Assembly: GCF_004340525.1 (NCBI RefSeq)
Contig: NZ_SLWX01000012.1
Coordinates: 1 to 64,000 of the forward strand
Source: Chromatocurvus halotolerans
GTDB lineage: Bacteria > Pseudomonadota > Gammaproteobacteria > Pseudomonadales > Halieaceae
Length of the DNA stretch: 64,000 nucleotides
Direction: 5' to 3'
The notes under the pieces were generated by a model that worked only from the letters and a program-made list of their open reading frames with translations, was not told where the DNA came from and searched no databases. This document shows positions 11,341 to 19,251 of the stretch, in pieces. Within the stretch, counting starts at the first letter, position 1. The number at the start of each line of letters is the position of its first letter. A program made the translations under genes and the position numbers.

Positions 11341-12009
11341 TCAGTAGCCGCTGGACAGGAACTGCAGGAGTTGGTCGCCCAGGCTGTCGCAGGCAGTGCC
11401 TTTCACTGGCGCGATGATCGGGATGGGGACGACCACGGCCGGCATGTAGGACTGCCCGCTGGTGGACGTGCTGACGCGGCCCACTTCGGCCTTGTCGGTA
11501 AAATCCCAGATGGTGGCCTCGTAATCGGAGTCATTGCCCCAGGTGCCAAAGCCAAAGCAGCCAGCGCCCCCGGGGCCAACGCCGCAGCTCATGGAGCCGG
11601 ACGCGTTGGTCTGCACCGTGCTGCCATCAATCCATATCATGTATTCGGTTTTCAGTTCGGCGAGCTTGTCGGCAACCGGCGGCTGCAGCAGCAGGCGGTC
11701 GATATCCGCCGGCCGCAGCGGCGCTGTGCGGGGTTCGAACCAGGGGTAGAGGGCATTCATGAACTCGAGCTCACCGATGATCTCGACGCTGCCGTTCCCG
11801 CGCCTGACGTGGTCGCCGACACACTTGATGAAATCGGGTTCTGTTTCATAGTCACTGGCGTGTCGCCGCCCGAGAATCACCACGGAGGCGTCTTCCATGT
11901 TCTCCAGCGTGGGTGTGTTGAAGACCATTTCATCAACCGTGGAAGTGACGCAGCCGCCGAGAAGCCCGGTGGCTGCCAGGGTCAAGGAAACCAGCAGGTG
12001 CTTTTTCAT
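11341..12009 (-). CDS. Uncharacterised lipoprotein, 222 aa (motor-vWA cluster)
   Basis: Lipoprotein signal LAATGLLGGC (lipobox cysteine about residue 20). The mature part has four further cysteines (FIKCVGD, GSMSCGVG, GAGCFGFG, GTACDSL), suggesting disulfides, and a Gly-rich stretch. I recognise no domain. Start overlaps the preceding gene by 4 nt (ATGA) and the stop is 1 nt before the M48 gene, so its product is probably made with both. Confidence 0.75.
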   Translation of the reverse strand: MKKHLLVSLTLAATGLLGGCVTSTVDEMVFNTPTLENMEDASVVILGRRHASDYETEPDFIKCVGDHVRRGNGSVEIIGELEFMNALYPWFEPRTAPLRPADIDRLLLQPPVADKLAELKTEYMIWIDGSTVQTNASGSMSCGVGPGGAGCFGFGTWGNDSDYEATIWDFTDKAEVGRVSTSTSGQSYMPAVVVPIPIIAPVKGTACDSLGDQLLQFLSSGY

Positions 12010-12674
12010 GGCGTGTTCCCCGCGGCAAGGGTCTGATTGCGCGACTGCAGCCAGTCGGCAATATCCGGTACGGTCGGGAACAGCGTGGCAAAATGGGCGC
12101 CGGCATCGCGCAGCGCCACGACTGCGGCGAGGTTTACCGCCGCTTCATCCGACTGCAGAAAGGCGGTCGGCGTCTTGCCATAGGCTGTCATGGTCCATTG
12201 GGCAATCGCCGTGCCGTCCGGTGCGTTGAGGTCAAAGGCATAGCGCATCCAGATCTCGTAGACCTTGATGTTGGTATGGGTCGGTATGGCGTATTGAAGC
12301 TCGTCCACCCGGGGTATCAGGATGGCATCCACGTCGGGTATCTCCGTGGTCGCGTCCGGCGCCGCCTCCAGAAATACCACGTCCGCAAACATGCCGTCCA
12401 ACAGGGTATTCCACATGGCAACCTGGGCCTCGCCGGTCTTTACCAGCCAGTCCGAATCGTTGCGTCCCTTGGCCTCGTCGAAGAATTCGTGATTGCGGAA
12501 TTCCTCCGGGTAGAAAACACCAAGGGTCACTGGCTGCCTGGACATCAAGGGCTGCGGAAACTTCCCCTGCACCACGACCTGCTTGGCGCCGCAGGCGCTG
12601 AGCAAAAGCAGCGAGGCCGCAACCAGCCAGCGTGCGGCAGTCGGGGCAGTAGCGTGTCTAGGGTCTGAAGTCAT
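12006..12674 (-). CDS. Uncharacterised lipoprotein, 222 aa (motor-vWA cluster)
   Basis: Signal peptide and lipobox WLVAASLLLLSACG. The mature domain (QPVTLGVFYPEEFRNHEF ... DVDAILIPRVDEL ... VYEIWMRYAFDLNAPDG) looks like a compact alpha/beta periplasmic fold, but no family is recognised. I chose the ATG at 12674, which overlaps the vWA gene's stop by 17 nt; an in-frame ATG at 12698 would overlap by 41 nt. Only 4 nt overlap with the next lipoprotein gene. Confidence 0.75.
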   Translation of the reverse strand: MTSDPRHATAPTAARWLVAASLLLLSACGAKQVVVQGKFPQPLMSRQPVTLGVFYPEEFRNHEFFDEAKGRNDSDWLVKTGEAQVAMWNTLLDGMFADVVFLEAAPDATTEIPDVDAILIPRVDELQYAIPTHTNIKVYEIWMRYAFDLNAPDGTAIAQWTMTAYGKTPTAFLQSDEAAVNLAAVVALRDAGAHFATLFPTVPDIADWLQSRNQTLAAGNTP

Positions 12675-13653
12675 TGAGCCCGACAAAGGTGCCTCCATTC
12701 CTGTAGGTCAACTCTCGCATCAATGCCGCGAAGCGGTGCACGGAGCCCTGCTGCGCGGGGGCCTGCTGATACAATACGGGGAAGCCCACGGCATGGATGC
12801 GTACCAGCCTGTCGCCGCGGTTGTCCCTGGCGTTGATACGGTCAACGACGTTGAGCACTTCATTGAGGGAGTTGCCGGTGAAGTCGTCGCCGAACACGTA
12901 AACGCTGATCTTCTTGCCGTCGCCGGAGAAGGTGCTGATGGCCTGGGTAATACCTTCCACCGGGCTCGAGTTGCTGAACACGTTCCAGTTGCGCAGGTTC
13001 TGCATGATGGCGGTGCGGCGGCCCGGCGTGTCCGGTATCCACTGGCCCCGGTAGCGGCTGAACATGTAGTTGCCCATATCGTTGAGTATCTGCACCCCCT
13101 TCACATTGGGGTAGATGCTGAGAATGGATTCCATCTCGTTCATCATTCGCTGCCAGGCGTAGGAAAACATGGACCCCGACGTATCGATAACAAAGATGAG
13201 GTACTCGCTGTCGACGGGGATGCCGCCGATCAGCTGGTTGGTGATCTCCTGGCCTGCCAGCAGACGCTCCATTTCACGGGTCAGGGATTGCCGCGCGATG
13301 GCCAGTCGGTCAACAATGACCTCATTGCTGCTGTCCTCCACCTGTATGCTGTCATATCGCGATCTCGCACTCGCAAGGGCGCCGGTGAGACGCGCGATCC
13401 TCTCTCTGTACTCTGACAGCTGCTCGCGCCTGGCGTTCAGGTCGCGATTGAGAATGGTGGTCTCGCCGCGGAGCTCAAACAGCTCCTCCTGCAGTTTCGC
13501 AATCCGGCCCTCCAGCTTTTCGGTGGAGGCCTCGATGATCTGTGGCTGCACTGTCTTGGTGATCATGAGCAGCAGGATGACGGCGCCGAAGCCACAGCAG
13601 ATCACGTCCAGAAAGGACATCGAGAATTCGGCTGACTCGCGTCGTTTGCGCAT
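12658..13653 (-). CDS. ExbD/MotB-like membrane helix + coiled coil + von Willebrand A domain (protein A)
   Basis: 331 residues. A short basic N-terminus leads into one transmembrane helix with FSMSFLDVICCGFGAVILLL (residues 10-29); Asp16 sits where ExbD/TolR carry the proton-binding Asp. Residues about 41-135 are heptad-rich and charged (coiled coil). A vWA domain follows with MIDAS motif DTSGSM (157-162) and VFGDDFTG. Predicted topology: N-terminus in the cytoplasm, coiled coil and vWA in the periplasm. The MotA/ExbB-like subunit is encoded three genes upstream. No peptidoglycan-binding domain is present; vWA takes its place. Function inferred only. Confidence 0.82.
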   Translation of the reverse strand: MRKRRESAEFSMSFLDVICCGFGAVILLLMITKTVQPQIIEASTEKLEGRIAKLQEELFELRGETTILNRDLNARREQLSEYRERIARLTGALASARSRYDSIQVEDSSNEVIVDRLAIARQSLTREMERLLAGQEITNQLIGGIPVDSEYLIFVIDTSGSMFSYAWQRMMNEMESILSIYPNVKGVQILNDMGNYMFSRYRGQWIPDTPGRRTAIMQNLRNWNVFSNSSPVEGITQAISTFSGDGKKISVYVFGDDFTGNSLNEVLNVVDRINARDNRGDRLVRIHAVGFPVLYQQAPAQQGSVHRFAALMRELTYRNGGTFVGLNDFRP

Positions 13654-13670
13654 GATCCCGCCTCAGGTTG

Positions 13671-13686
13671 CCCCGGCAAACCGGGG
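13671..13686 (-). other. Intercistronic hairpin between the two vWA genes
   Basis: CCCCGG-CAAA-CCGGGG forms a 6-bp all-GC stem with a tetraloop in the 44-nt gap between vWA protein B and vWA protein A. There is no T-tract on the minus strand, so it is more likely an RNA stabiliser or processing brake than a terminator. Confidence 0.4.
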
Positions 13687-13697
13687 ACACGCTGCCA

Positions 13698-14789
13698 TCA
13701 AGGCCAATCCCTGGAGGGGCTCATGAAGCTGCCTCGAGTGGCCTGGGCCAGTTGCCAGAACTCCGAGGCGGCCATCGGGTCGCCCTCCATGGGAAACAGT
13801 ATAATATTAATCGGAATATTGCCCGGCAGACTGCGTATCGCTTCTCGATACAGACGCTGGCGCTCGGGACCGCTGACGGTGCTGCCCCGGGGCGGGTTGG
13901 CGCCCTGGGTTGGCAGGCCGTCGGTGATCAGAAAGATGTTGTCCGGTGCCGGCGACAGCTTCTGTAGTGCGGTAAATGCGTTCAGCAGACTGGTTCCCCC
14001 ACCGGGCAGTATCCTGCGCAGGGCGCTCGACGCGGCTGTGATCTGTTCCTGATTGGCGACTTCCAGCCACTGGCCCTCGGTTTCCGGCAGGACGGGGCGT
14101 GCCTCGGTGTTGAAGGCAATGAGCTGGTAGTCGCTGCCGATCGGCAGCTGTGCGGTCAGCCAGTCCACGGTTTTCAGGGTCCGCACCCACTTTGCCGCCT
14201 CCCGCTGTACCTGCTCGCTCATGTTGCGCAGGCGGATGATATTCACCAGCCGTTCGTCGAGCATGCTCGCCGAGGTATCGACCAGGATGGCGATGCGCTG
14301 TCCGCCGAGGTTGAGGCCGGTCAGGTACTGGCGTTGACCGTCACCGGTGAAGTCCCGTGCGCTTTTGCCACTTTCCGATGCCGATGCTTCCCGCAGTTTC
14401 TTGACCTCCTCCTCCAGCGACTGCACTTCGGCCTTGAGTCGCTCCACGGCGTCTGTGTCGGTAAAGCCATCGTCCTGTGCCGCCGCGATCAGCGCCTCGT
14501 AGCGATCCAGCTCCTCCGTGACGCGTGTGGCCCGGCCCTGGGCCTCGACTATCTCGGCATCGGTCTCTCCCAGGTCGTTGCGCAGCCTGACCAGGCCGGC
14601 CTCGCCGTCACGGATGTCCTCTTCCAGCAGGCTGACTTCGGACAGCAGGTCGCGGTTGAGGTCGCGGGTCTCCTCCTCGATGGCGTGGTCGATAATCAGG
14701 AAAACCAGGACAACTGCCCCGAAGCCGCAGGACATGATGTCCAGAAAGCTGAGGTTGAACGCGGTGAAGCTGCGCTTGCGCCTGGCCAT
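13698..14789 (-). CDS. ExbD/MotB-like membrane helix + coiled coil + von Willebrand A domain (protein B)
   Basis: 363 residues with the same architecture as the next gene: basic start, transmembrane helix FNLSFLDIMSCGFGAVVLVF (11-30, Asp17), long acidic coiled coil (about 37-135), then vWA with DTSASM (171-176), an internal Thr-containing loop GGGTSLLNAF and ITDGLPTQG. The shared SFLDxxxCGFGAV signature shows the two are paralogues, yet the vWA halves differ strongly, so they probably form a hetero-pair rather than redundant copies. Starts 1 nt after the actin-like gene stop. Confidence 0.82.
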   Translation of the reverse strand: MARRKRSFTAFNLSFLDIMSCGFGAVVLVFLIIDHAIEEETRDLNRDLLSEVSLLEEDIRDGEAGLVRLRNDLGETDAEIVEAQGRATRVTEELDRYEALIAAAQDDGFTDTDAVERLKAEVQSLEEEVKKLREASASESGKSARDFTGDGQRQYLTGLNLGGQRIAILVDTSASMLDERLVNIIRLRNMSEQVQREAAKWVRTLKTVDWLTAQLPIGSDYQLIAFNTEARPVLPETEGQWLEVANQEQITAASSALRRILPGGGTSLLNAFTALQKLSPAPDNIFLITDGLPTQGANPPRGSTVSGPERQRLYREAIRSLPGNIPINIILFPMEGDPMAASEFWQLAQATRGSFMSPSRDWP

Positions 14790-14790
14790 G

Positions 14791-16059
14791 TTATGCCGTT
14801 TCCTCGACCTCTATCAGCAGCCAGGACTTGCCGTCGGCACGGATCTCGTCGCCGGTCTCGAGGGTCGCGCCGCGGTAGGCGGCTCCATTCACGCGGACCT
14901 CTGGATCCCCGGCGATGACCCAGCAGTCGACGCCCTCGCGGCTGAGCCGGCAATGGTCGGTCAGCACGATATCCCTGCCGCCAAGCGGGCGGGCACGGGC
15001 ATTGTGCAGAATGTGCGTTGGCGGTGCCTCCGCGCGGCGGGGTGCCGTGGATGGCGTGGGTGTCGATGCTGCTGTTGTCTGTCGTCGCGGCGCCGTGCCT
15101 GAAGGCAGGCCCTTGAGCAGGTGGAGGTCGTCCGGTGGTTGCAGGATATGCTCGTGATGACGCGCCAGCGCCTCGGGCAACGCTTCTTTCTCTACTGCCC
15201 GGGCCTCGCTGAAGCGCGAGGCAAAGCCGGGTATCAGGCAGGCCTGGGGATCGAGCAGGAGCGCATGCCCGGGCACATTGCCCGTTTCCTGCCTGACGGC
15301 GTCGTGCAGGCGGTCGGCGACGGAGGCCAGTTCCTCGACGGTGATGCGGGTGCTGTAGCCGTTGATGTCCACCGGCACTTCGCCCGACCCCTGCAGACCC
15401 TGGAGGGAGTTGAACAACCCGTCATAGAGCGTCTGTTCGGTATCCGCCTTGCGCCGGGGGTCGAACCGCGTGTTCTGTATGAACGAACGCGCCACGCGCT
15501 CGACAATGGCCTCCTGCAGCGCCAGCAGGCCCGAGCCCGGCAGCGCGTGGCTGCGCACCAGTCGAATCTGCCCATCAGCGACCGAGAGCTGGGTCAGCAG
15601 CGCCTGATGCAGCTGCAGCTCCAGGTGGAACAGATTCCCGGTGTCGGTGTGCGCTTCGGCCGCAAGAACGCTGCGGTTGATCAGTCCGACAACGCGGAAC
15701 GGACAGGTCTGCGCGATCCCGAGCAGCAGCGCGAGCTGGTCGCGACCCATGCTGTCGGGTACCGCAAGGACCACGTCGCCGGGCTCACCGGCGGCCCTGT
15801 GCACTTCCAGCAGATGCGCGTGGACAAGGTCGGCAGTGTGCCTGGCCGGTCCGAGCGTCGGCTGCAGGGGCTGCGTGCCCAGCTGCCACCAGAAGCGCGT
15901 GTTGATATAGCGTGGCTGGCGCCTGGCACTGCCGCGGGCGGTCTCGCCGAAGCGATAGCTATCGCCCTCCAGCAGCGCATAGCCCGGGCTGCACACCTGT
16001 CTGCCATCGTGGTGAAGGCACAGGTCGCTGTCGAGAATGTCGAGGAGTGCGGTCGCCAT
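14791..16059 (-). CDS. Actin/Hsp70-like protein with C-terminal FHA-like domain
   Basis: 422 residues, no signal peptide or membrane helix, so probably cytoplasmic. The first 280 residues read like a degenerate actin/Hsp70 fold: a DILDSDLCLHHDG strand-turn near the start, a LAVPDSMGRDQLALLLGIA helix region and a VGLINRSVLAAEA stretch as in PilM/Hsp70-type proteins. A Pro/Thr/Ala linker (about 325-345) leads to a short C-terminal beta domain (PLGGRDIVLTD ... VRVNGAAYRGATLETGDEI) resembling FHA/GspH-like forkhead domains. TGATG overlap ties it to the channel gene. ATPase activity is uncertain because phosphate loops are not clear. Confidence 0.65.
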   Translation of the reverse strand: MATALLDILDSDLCLHHDGRQVCSPGYALLEGDSYRFGETARGSARRQPRYINTRFWWQLGTQPLQPTLGPARHTADLVHAHLLEVHRAAGEPGDVVLAVPDSMGRDQLALLLGIAQTCPFRVVGLINRSVLAAEAHTDTGNLFHLELQLHQALLTQLSVADGQIRLVRSHALPGSGLLALQEAIVERVARSFIQNTRFDPRRKADTEQTLYDGLFNSLQGLQGSGEVPVDINGYSTRITVEELASVADRLHDAVRQETGNVPGHALLLDPQACLIPGFASRFSEARAVEKEALPEALARHHEHILQPPDDLHLLKGLPSGTAPRRQTTAASTPTPSTAPRRAEAPPTHILHNARARPLGGRDIVLTDHCRLSREGVDCWVIAGDPEVRVNGAAYRGATLETGDEIRADGKSWLLIEVEETA

Positions 16060-16859
16060 CAGTGATCGGCCACCAGAAAGCGCAGCAGGCGCTTGTCCGC
16101 GTAGCGCTGGCAGTCCATCACCAGGCGCTCCTGCGCCTGCTGCAGCTGGTGCAGGCAGAACATGATGATGATGCTCAGCACGAGTGCCACGAAGGTACTG
16201 TTGAAGGCCACGCCCAGACTGACAGTGACGCCCGAGATATCCCCCTCGACCGCCTTGTAGGCCTGTCCAAGCGCATCACCGATACCGCGCACCGTGCCAA
16301 TAAAGCCGATGGAGGGAATTGCCCAGGCAATGTACCGTACCATCGACAACTCGGAATCCAGGCGGTCTGACTCGATCTCGCAGGACTCCTTGATGGTGTC
16401 GGATACCGCCTGGATGCTGCCCGTGGTGGCGAAGCGCTGCAGCGCCGCCAGCAGCGTGCGCGGCAGCAGGAGGTCCTGCTGCCGCTGCGGCAGGTCCTCC
16501 AGTGCCCGGCTGTACTCCCTGGCGTCCGCGGGAAGTACGCTGGTTCCCTCGGGAATGTCCACCAGGTCGCCTTCCAGCATCGACTGCTCACGCAGGGTCT
16601 GGCGTGCTTTGTAGGCCATGATCGAAAGTGCCCATATCAGCAGGATAAAGCACGCCTCCTGCTCGAAATCGCGAATGACAACGGCGATCGTGCGCTCGGG
16701 GACAAAGTCCTCGCCGGCGGCCTGGCGTGCCATCTGGGTTTCGAGCTGGGCTTCGGCGCTGGGGCGTATGACGCCGACATAGGCCCCGTGCACCACGATG
16801 ACGGCAATGAGCAGGGCAAAGGCCTGGAAGATGAATTCTGAGGACATCCGGTTCTTCAT
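16059..16859 (-). CDS. MotA/TolQ/ExbB-type proton channel subunit
   Basis: 266 residues from the ATG at 16859, with AAGGA 10 nt upstream and a 13-nt gap after the previous gene; the longer ORF start would run into that gene. Hydrophobic segments lie at about 9-31, 68-83, 172-197 and 211-238. The family core is clear: IPSIGFIGTVRGIGDAL (Thr189) and SLGVAFNSTFVALVLSI (Thr222), the two pore threonines of ExbB/TolQ. Such subunits form a pentamer around a dimer of ExbD/MotB-type helices and turn proton flow into motion. The partners here are probably the two vWA proteins. Confidence 0.9.
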   Translation of the reverse strand: MKNRMSSEFIFQAFALLIAVIVVHGAYVGVIRPSAEAQLETQMARQAAGEDFVPERTIAVVIRDFEQEACFILLIWALSIMAYKARQTLREQSMLEGDLVDIPEGTSVLPADAREYSRALEDLPQRQQDLLLPRTLLAALQRFATTGSIQAVSDTIKESCEIESDRLDSELSMVRYIAWAIPSIGFIGTVRGIGDALGQAYKAVEGDISGVTVSLGVAFNSTFVALVLSIIIMFCLHQLQQAQERLVMDCQRYADKRLLRFLVADH

Positions 16860-16872
16860 TCGGGAGATTTCC

Positions 16873-17154
16873 TTAAATATCCACAGGGAAGGAGACCGAG
16901 GCGTCCTCCGAGATGGATTCCGAAGCTTCGTAATCGAAGGGTGAGAGCACGATGCCTTCTTCACTTGCCGCCGTGTCGTCGCTGCTTTGCGGCTCGGCGC
17001 TGGCTGTCGCCGTCTCGGTTGGCGGCGCTGTGGCGTCAGGCCTGTCGCGATCCTCAGCCGGCTGCGCCAGCGCCATTACCGTCACCAGCAGCGCCGACAG
17101 AAGGATTGCCGATGCTATTTTCACTGAGCCGAAAGTGCCTGTTGTGCCGCGCAT
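16873..17154 (-). CDS. Small exported acidic protein (motor-vWA cluster)
   Basis: 93 residues: signal sequence with hydrophobic core SAILLSALLVTVMALAQ, then a mature part of about 60 residues, very rich in Asp, Glu, Ser, Thr and Ala and likely disordered. No domain recognised. It is placed 12 nt after the PEGA protein and 13 nt before the channel gene, so it is likely a real component or adaptor, although its composition makes homology hard to trace. Confidence 0.6.
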   Translation of the reverse strand: MRGTTGTFGSVKIASAILLSALLVTVMALAQPAEDRDRPDATAPPTETATASAEPQSSDDTAASEEGIVLSPFDYEASESISEDASVSFPVDI

Positions 17155-17166
17155 GGTGCCTCCTGT

Positions 17167-19251
17167 CTATTCAGCGTAGCGGGCGATACGAAAACCCACG
17201 TCATCCCGCCCTGCCTGCCCGTAATCGCGATAGGTCAGGCGCAGCTCCGTAAGGTTGCCGAGCGCCCAGCTGGCACCGCGAAGGACATAGTTGTCACCGC
17301 TCTCGGCGCCCAGCGGGTCGGTCTGCACGATGCCCGTGGCGGCGGGTATGGCGTAGACGTTGTGCATCCACTCCGCCACATTACCACCGATATCGTACAG
17401 GCCGTTATGGTTGGGTTTGAAGGAGGCGACGGGGGCGCTGACCACATGGCCATCGTTGTAATTGTTGAGTACCCGGCCGGTAACATAGGCGGAGCTGGCG
17501 TCCGCGATGTTCTCCACCTCGTCTTCCGGGGGAAAGTCATCGCCCCAGCTGAACGTCTGCAGCGAGTCGCCGTTGACACGGCTGACCCAGGCCCATTCGG
17601 CCTCGGTCGGCAGCCGGTAGCCGGTAGCTGCGGGGTTGAAGCCTGTAATGATGCCCTGGCGCTCGGTGTAGAACGGCGGCAGGCCTTCCCGGTTGCTGAG
17701 CCAGTTGCAGAAGGCGGCCGCCTGCTGCCAGCTTACCTGCACGGCGGGCTGGTGTTCACGGTTGAGGCTGTTGCCCTTTTCCTGTCCCGAGTTGTGGCTC
17801 TCCTGAAACTGACGGAACTGGGCGTTGGTGACTTCCGTGGTCTGGAGGTAGAAAAGTCGCTCCAGGCGCACCGGATGCAGGACCTCGTTGGCCCGTCGGC
17901 CCGGGTCACGGCGGGAGGAACCCATGTCGAATTCGCTGCGCGCAGCCGTCTCTGGATTGAACAGTTTCAGGGTCTGGCCCAGCGCCGTGGTGATTTCAGG
18001 CTGCAGCCGCGCCATGCGCGCCTCTTCTTCGGTCTGCAGTGTGACCTGCACGAGCTGTTGCAGTCCTTCCCGCGGCGTCACCCGGCGGCGTTCCGTCTTG
18101 TGCCCGGGCAGGGTGATTTCCACCCGGTGTTCGTAGGCGGGCAGGGACAGCGTCTGCGGCCCCCGGCCGACAGCTTCGCCATTCAGCGTGATTTGTGCTT
18201 CGCTCGGCTGAATGTCGAATACCACGTCGCCCAGCTGTGCCTCCAGGTTCGCGGTCAGTGACGATTTCTCGCCGGCTTCGAGGGCAAGGGAGCGACTGAA
18301 GCGACGATAGCCCGGGCGCGACAGCTGTATGCGATGCTCTGTCCCGGGGGACAGCTCGACGGTCAGCGGTGTCTGGCCGCGATATTCGCCGCCGACGGTG
18401 ACGTTGGCCCCGGGGGGACGACTCTCCAGGCTCAGCAGACCGGCGGCGGGTATCAGGGGCAATATGCCCAGGTCCGTCGTCTCGCCGGCGGAGAGTTCCA
18501 GCGTGCGCACCAGGTCCGCATAGCCCGCGGCCTGCAGCCTGAGCTCACGTTCACCGCGAAGAATCTCCGCGGTGAGCGGCGTGCTGCCGACGGCTTCTTC
18601 ATCAACGAATACGGTCGCTCCCGATGGCTTGCTGTCGATGCTGACGTCAGCCCAGGCCGGCTGCAGTGAAAATTCGAAGGTCTGCTGGATATCGCGACCG
18701 GTCACGGCAATGGTGCGCGTCTCGGGCAGGTAGCGTTCCGCAGTAATACTGACGCTGTGATCTCCCGCGTCCAGCAGCTGCCCCTGGTACGGCGCGCGCC
18801 CGGCATCCTCGCCATCTATCTCAATGCTCGCGCCCTCCGGGATCCCGGCGAAGGTCACTCGTCCCGGGAGGGGGGAAAGCACCACATCCAGCCGCTGACT
18901 GGCCTCGCCCGATACCGTCAGTGTCCCTGCGTAGTCAACATAACCCGGGGCGCTGATGTGCAGATCGTACTCGCCGCTGCGAATCATGAAGCGCTCACCG
19001 AGTGGCACCGCCAGGCCATCGATGTCGATGCTGGCGGGAGCTTCCGAGTCCACGGCGATCTGTACCGAGCGCGCGGTGAAGAGAAAACCCAGCACCAGCA
19101 GCACGACAATCGCCGTGCCGGCAATGGCGACGGCACGCAGCGGGCCGCGGCGCGAGCCGGCGGGGCGCCCGGCGCTTTCGGCTAGCGGTTGAAAATCGCT
19201 CGCGGCGATGCGCTCGCGGCTGACGTCGGCGGCCCTGTCATCGCGGTTCAT
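17167..19251 (-). CDS. Membrane-anchored PEGA-repeat protein with FGE-sulfatase-like (SUMF1) domain
   Basis: 694 residues. Cytoplasmic tail 1-38, transmembrane helix about 39-61, then five PEGA-like repeats (about 65-400; signatures such as PEGASIEIDGEDAGRAPY, PSGATVFVDEEAVGSTPL, PPGANVTVGGEYRGQTPL), a linker, and a C-terminal SUMF1 fold (FDMGSS ... YRLPTEAEWAWVSR ... LYDIGGNVAEWMHN ... VLRGASWALGN ... DVGFRIAR). The position that carries the catalytic cysteines in formylglycine-generating enzyme (GGSWC...C) has none, so this is probably a binding module. PEGA repeats suggest envelope or peptidoglycan contact. Overlaps the next upstream gene by 1 nt. Confidence 0.88.
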   Translation of the reverse strand: MNRDDRAADVSRERIAASDFQPLAESAGRPAGSRRGPLRAVAIAGTAIVVLLVLGFLFTARSVQIAVDSEAPASIDIDGLAVPLGERFMIRSGEYDLHISAPGYVDYAGTLTVSGEASQRLDVVLSPLPGRVTFAGIPEGASIEIDGEDAGRAPYQGQLLDAGDHSVSITAERYLPETRTIAVTGRDIQQTFEFSLQPAWADVSIDSKPSGATVFVDEEAVGSTPLTAEILRGERELRLQAAGYADLVRTLELSAGETTDLGILPLIPAAGLLSLESRPPGANVTVGGEYRGQTPLTVELSPGTEHRIQLSRPGYRRFSRSLALEAGEKSSLTANLEAQLGDVVFDIQPSEAQITLNGEAVGRGPQTLSLPAYEHRVEITLPGHKTERRRVTPREGLQQLVQVTLQTEEEARMARLQPEITTALGQTLKLFNPETAARSEFDMGSSRRDPGRRANEVLHPVRLERLFYLQTTEVTNAQFRQFQESHNSGQEKGNSLNREHQPAVQVSWQQAAAFCNWLSNREGLPPFYTERQGIITGFNPAATGYRLPTEAEWAWVSRVNGDSLQTFSWGDDFPPEDEVENIADASSAYVTGRVLNNYNDGHVVSAPVASFKPNHNGLYDIGGNVAEWMHNVYAIPAATGIVQTDPLGAESGDNYVLRGASWALGNLTELRLTYRDYGQAGRDDVGFRIARYAE

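Noticed and set aside
17167-19251. Active formylglycine-generating enzyme
   Set aside because: No cysteine pair in the catalytic region and no sulfatase gene nearby.
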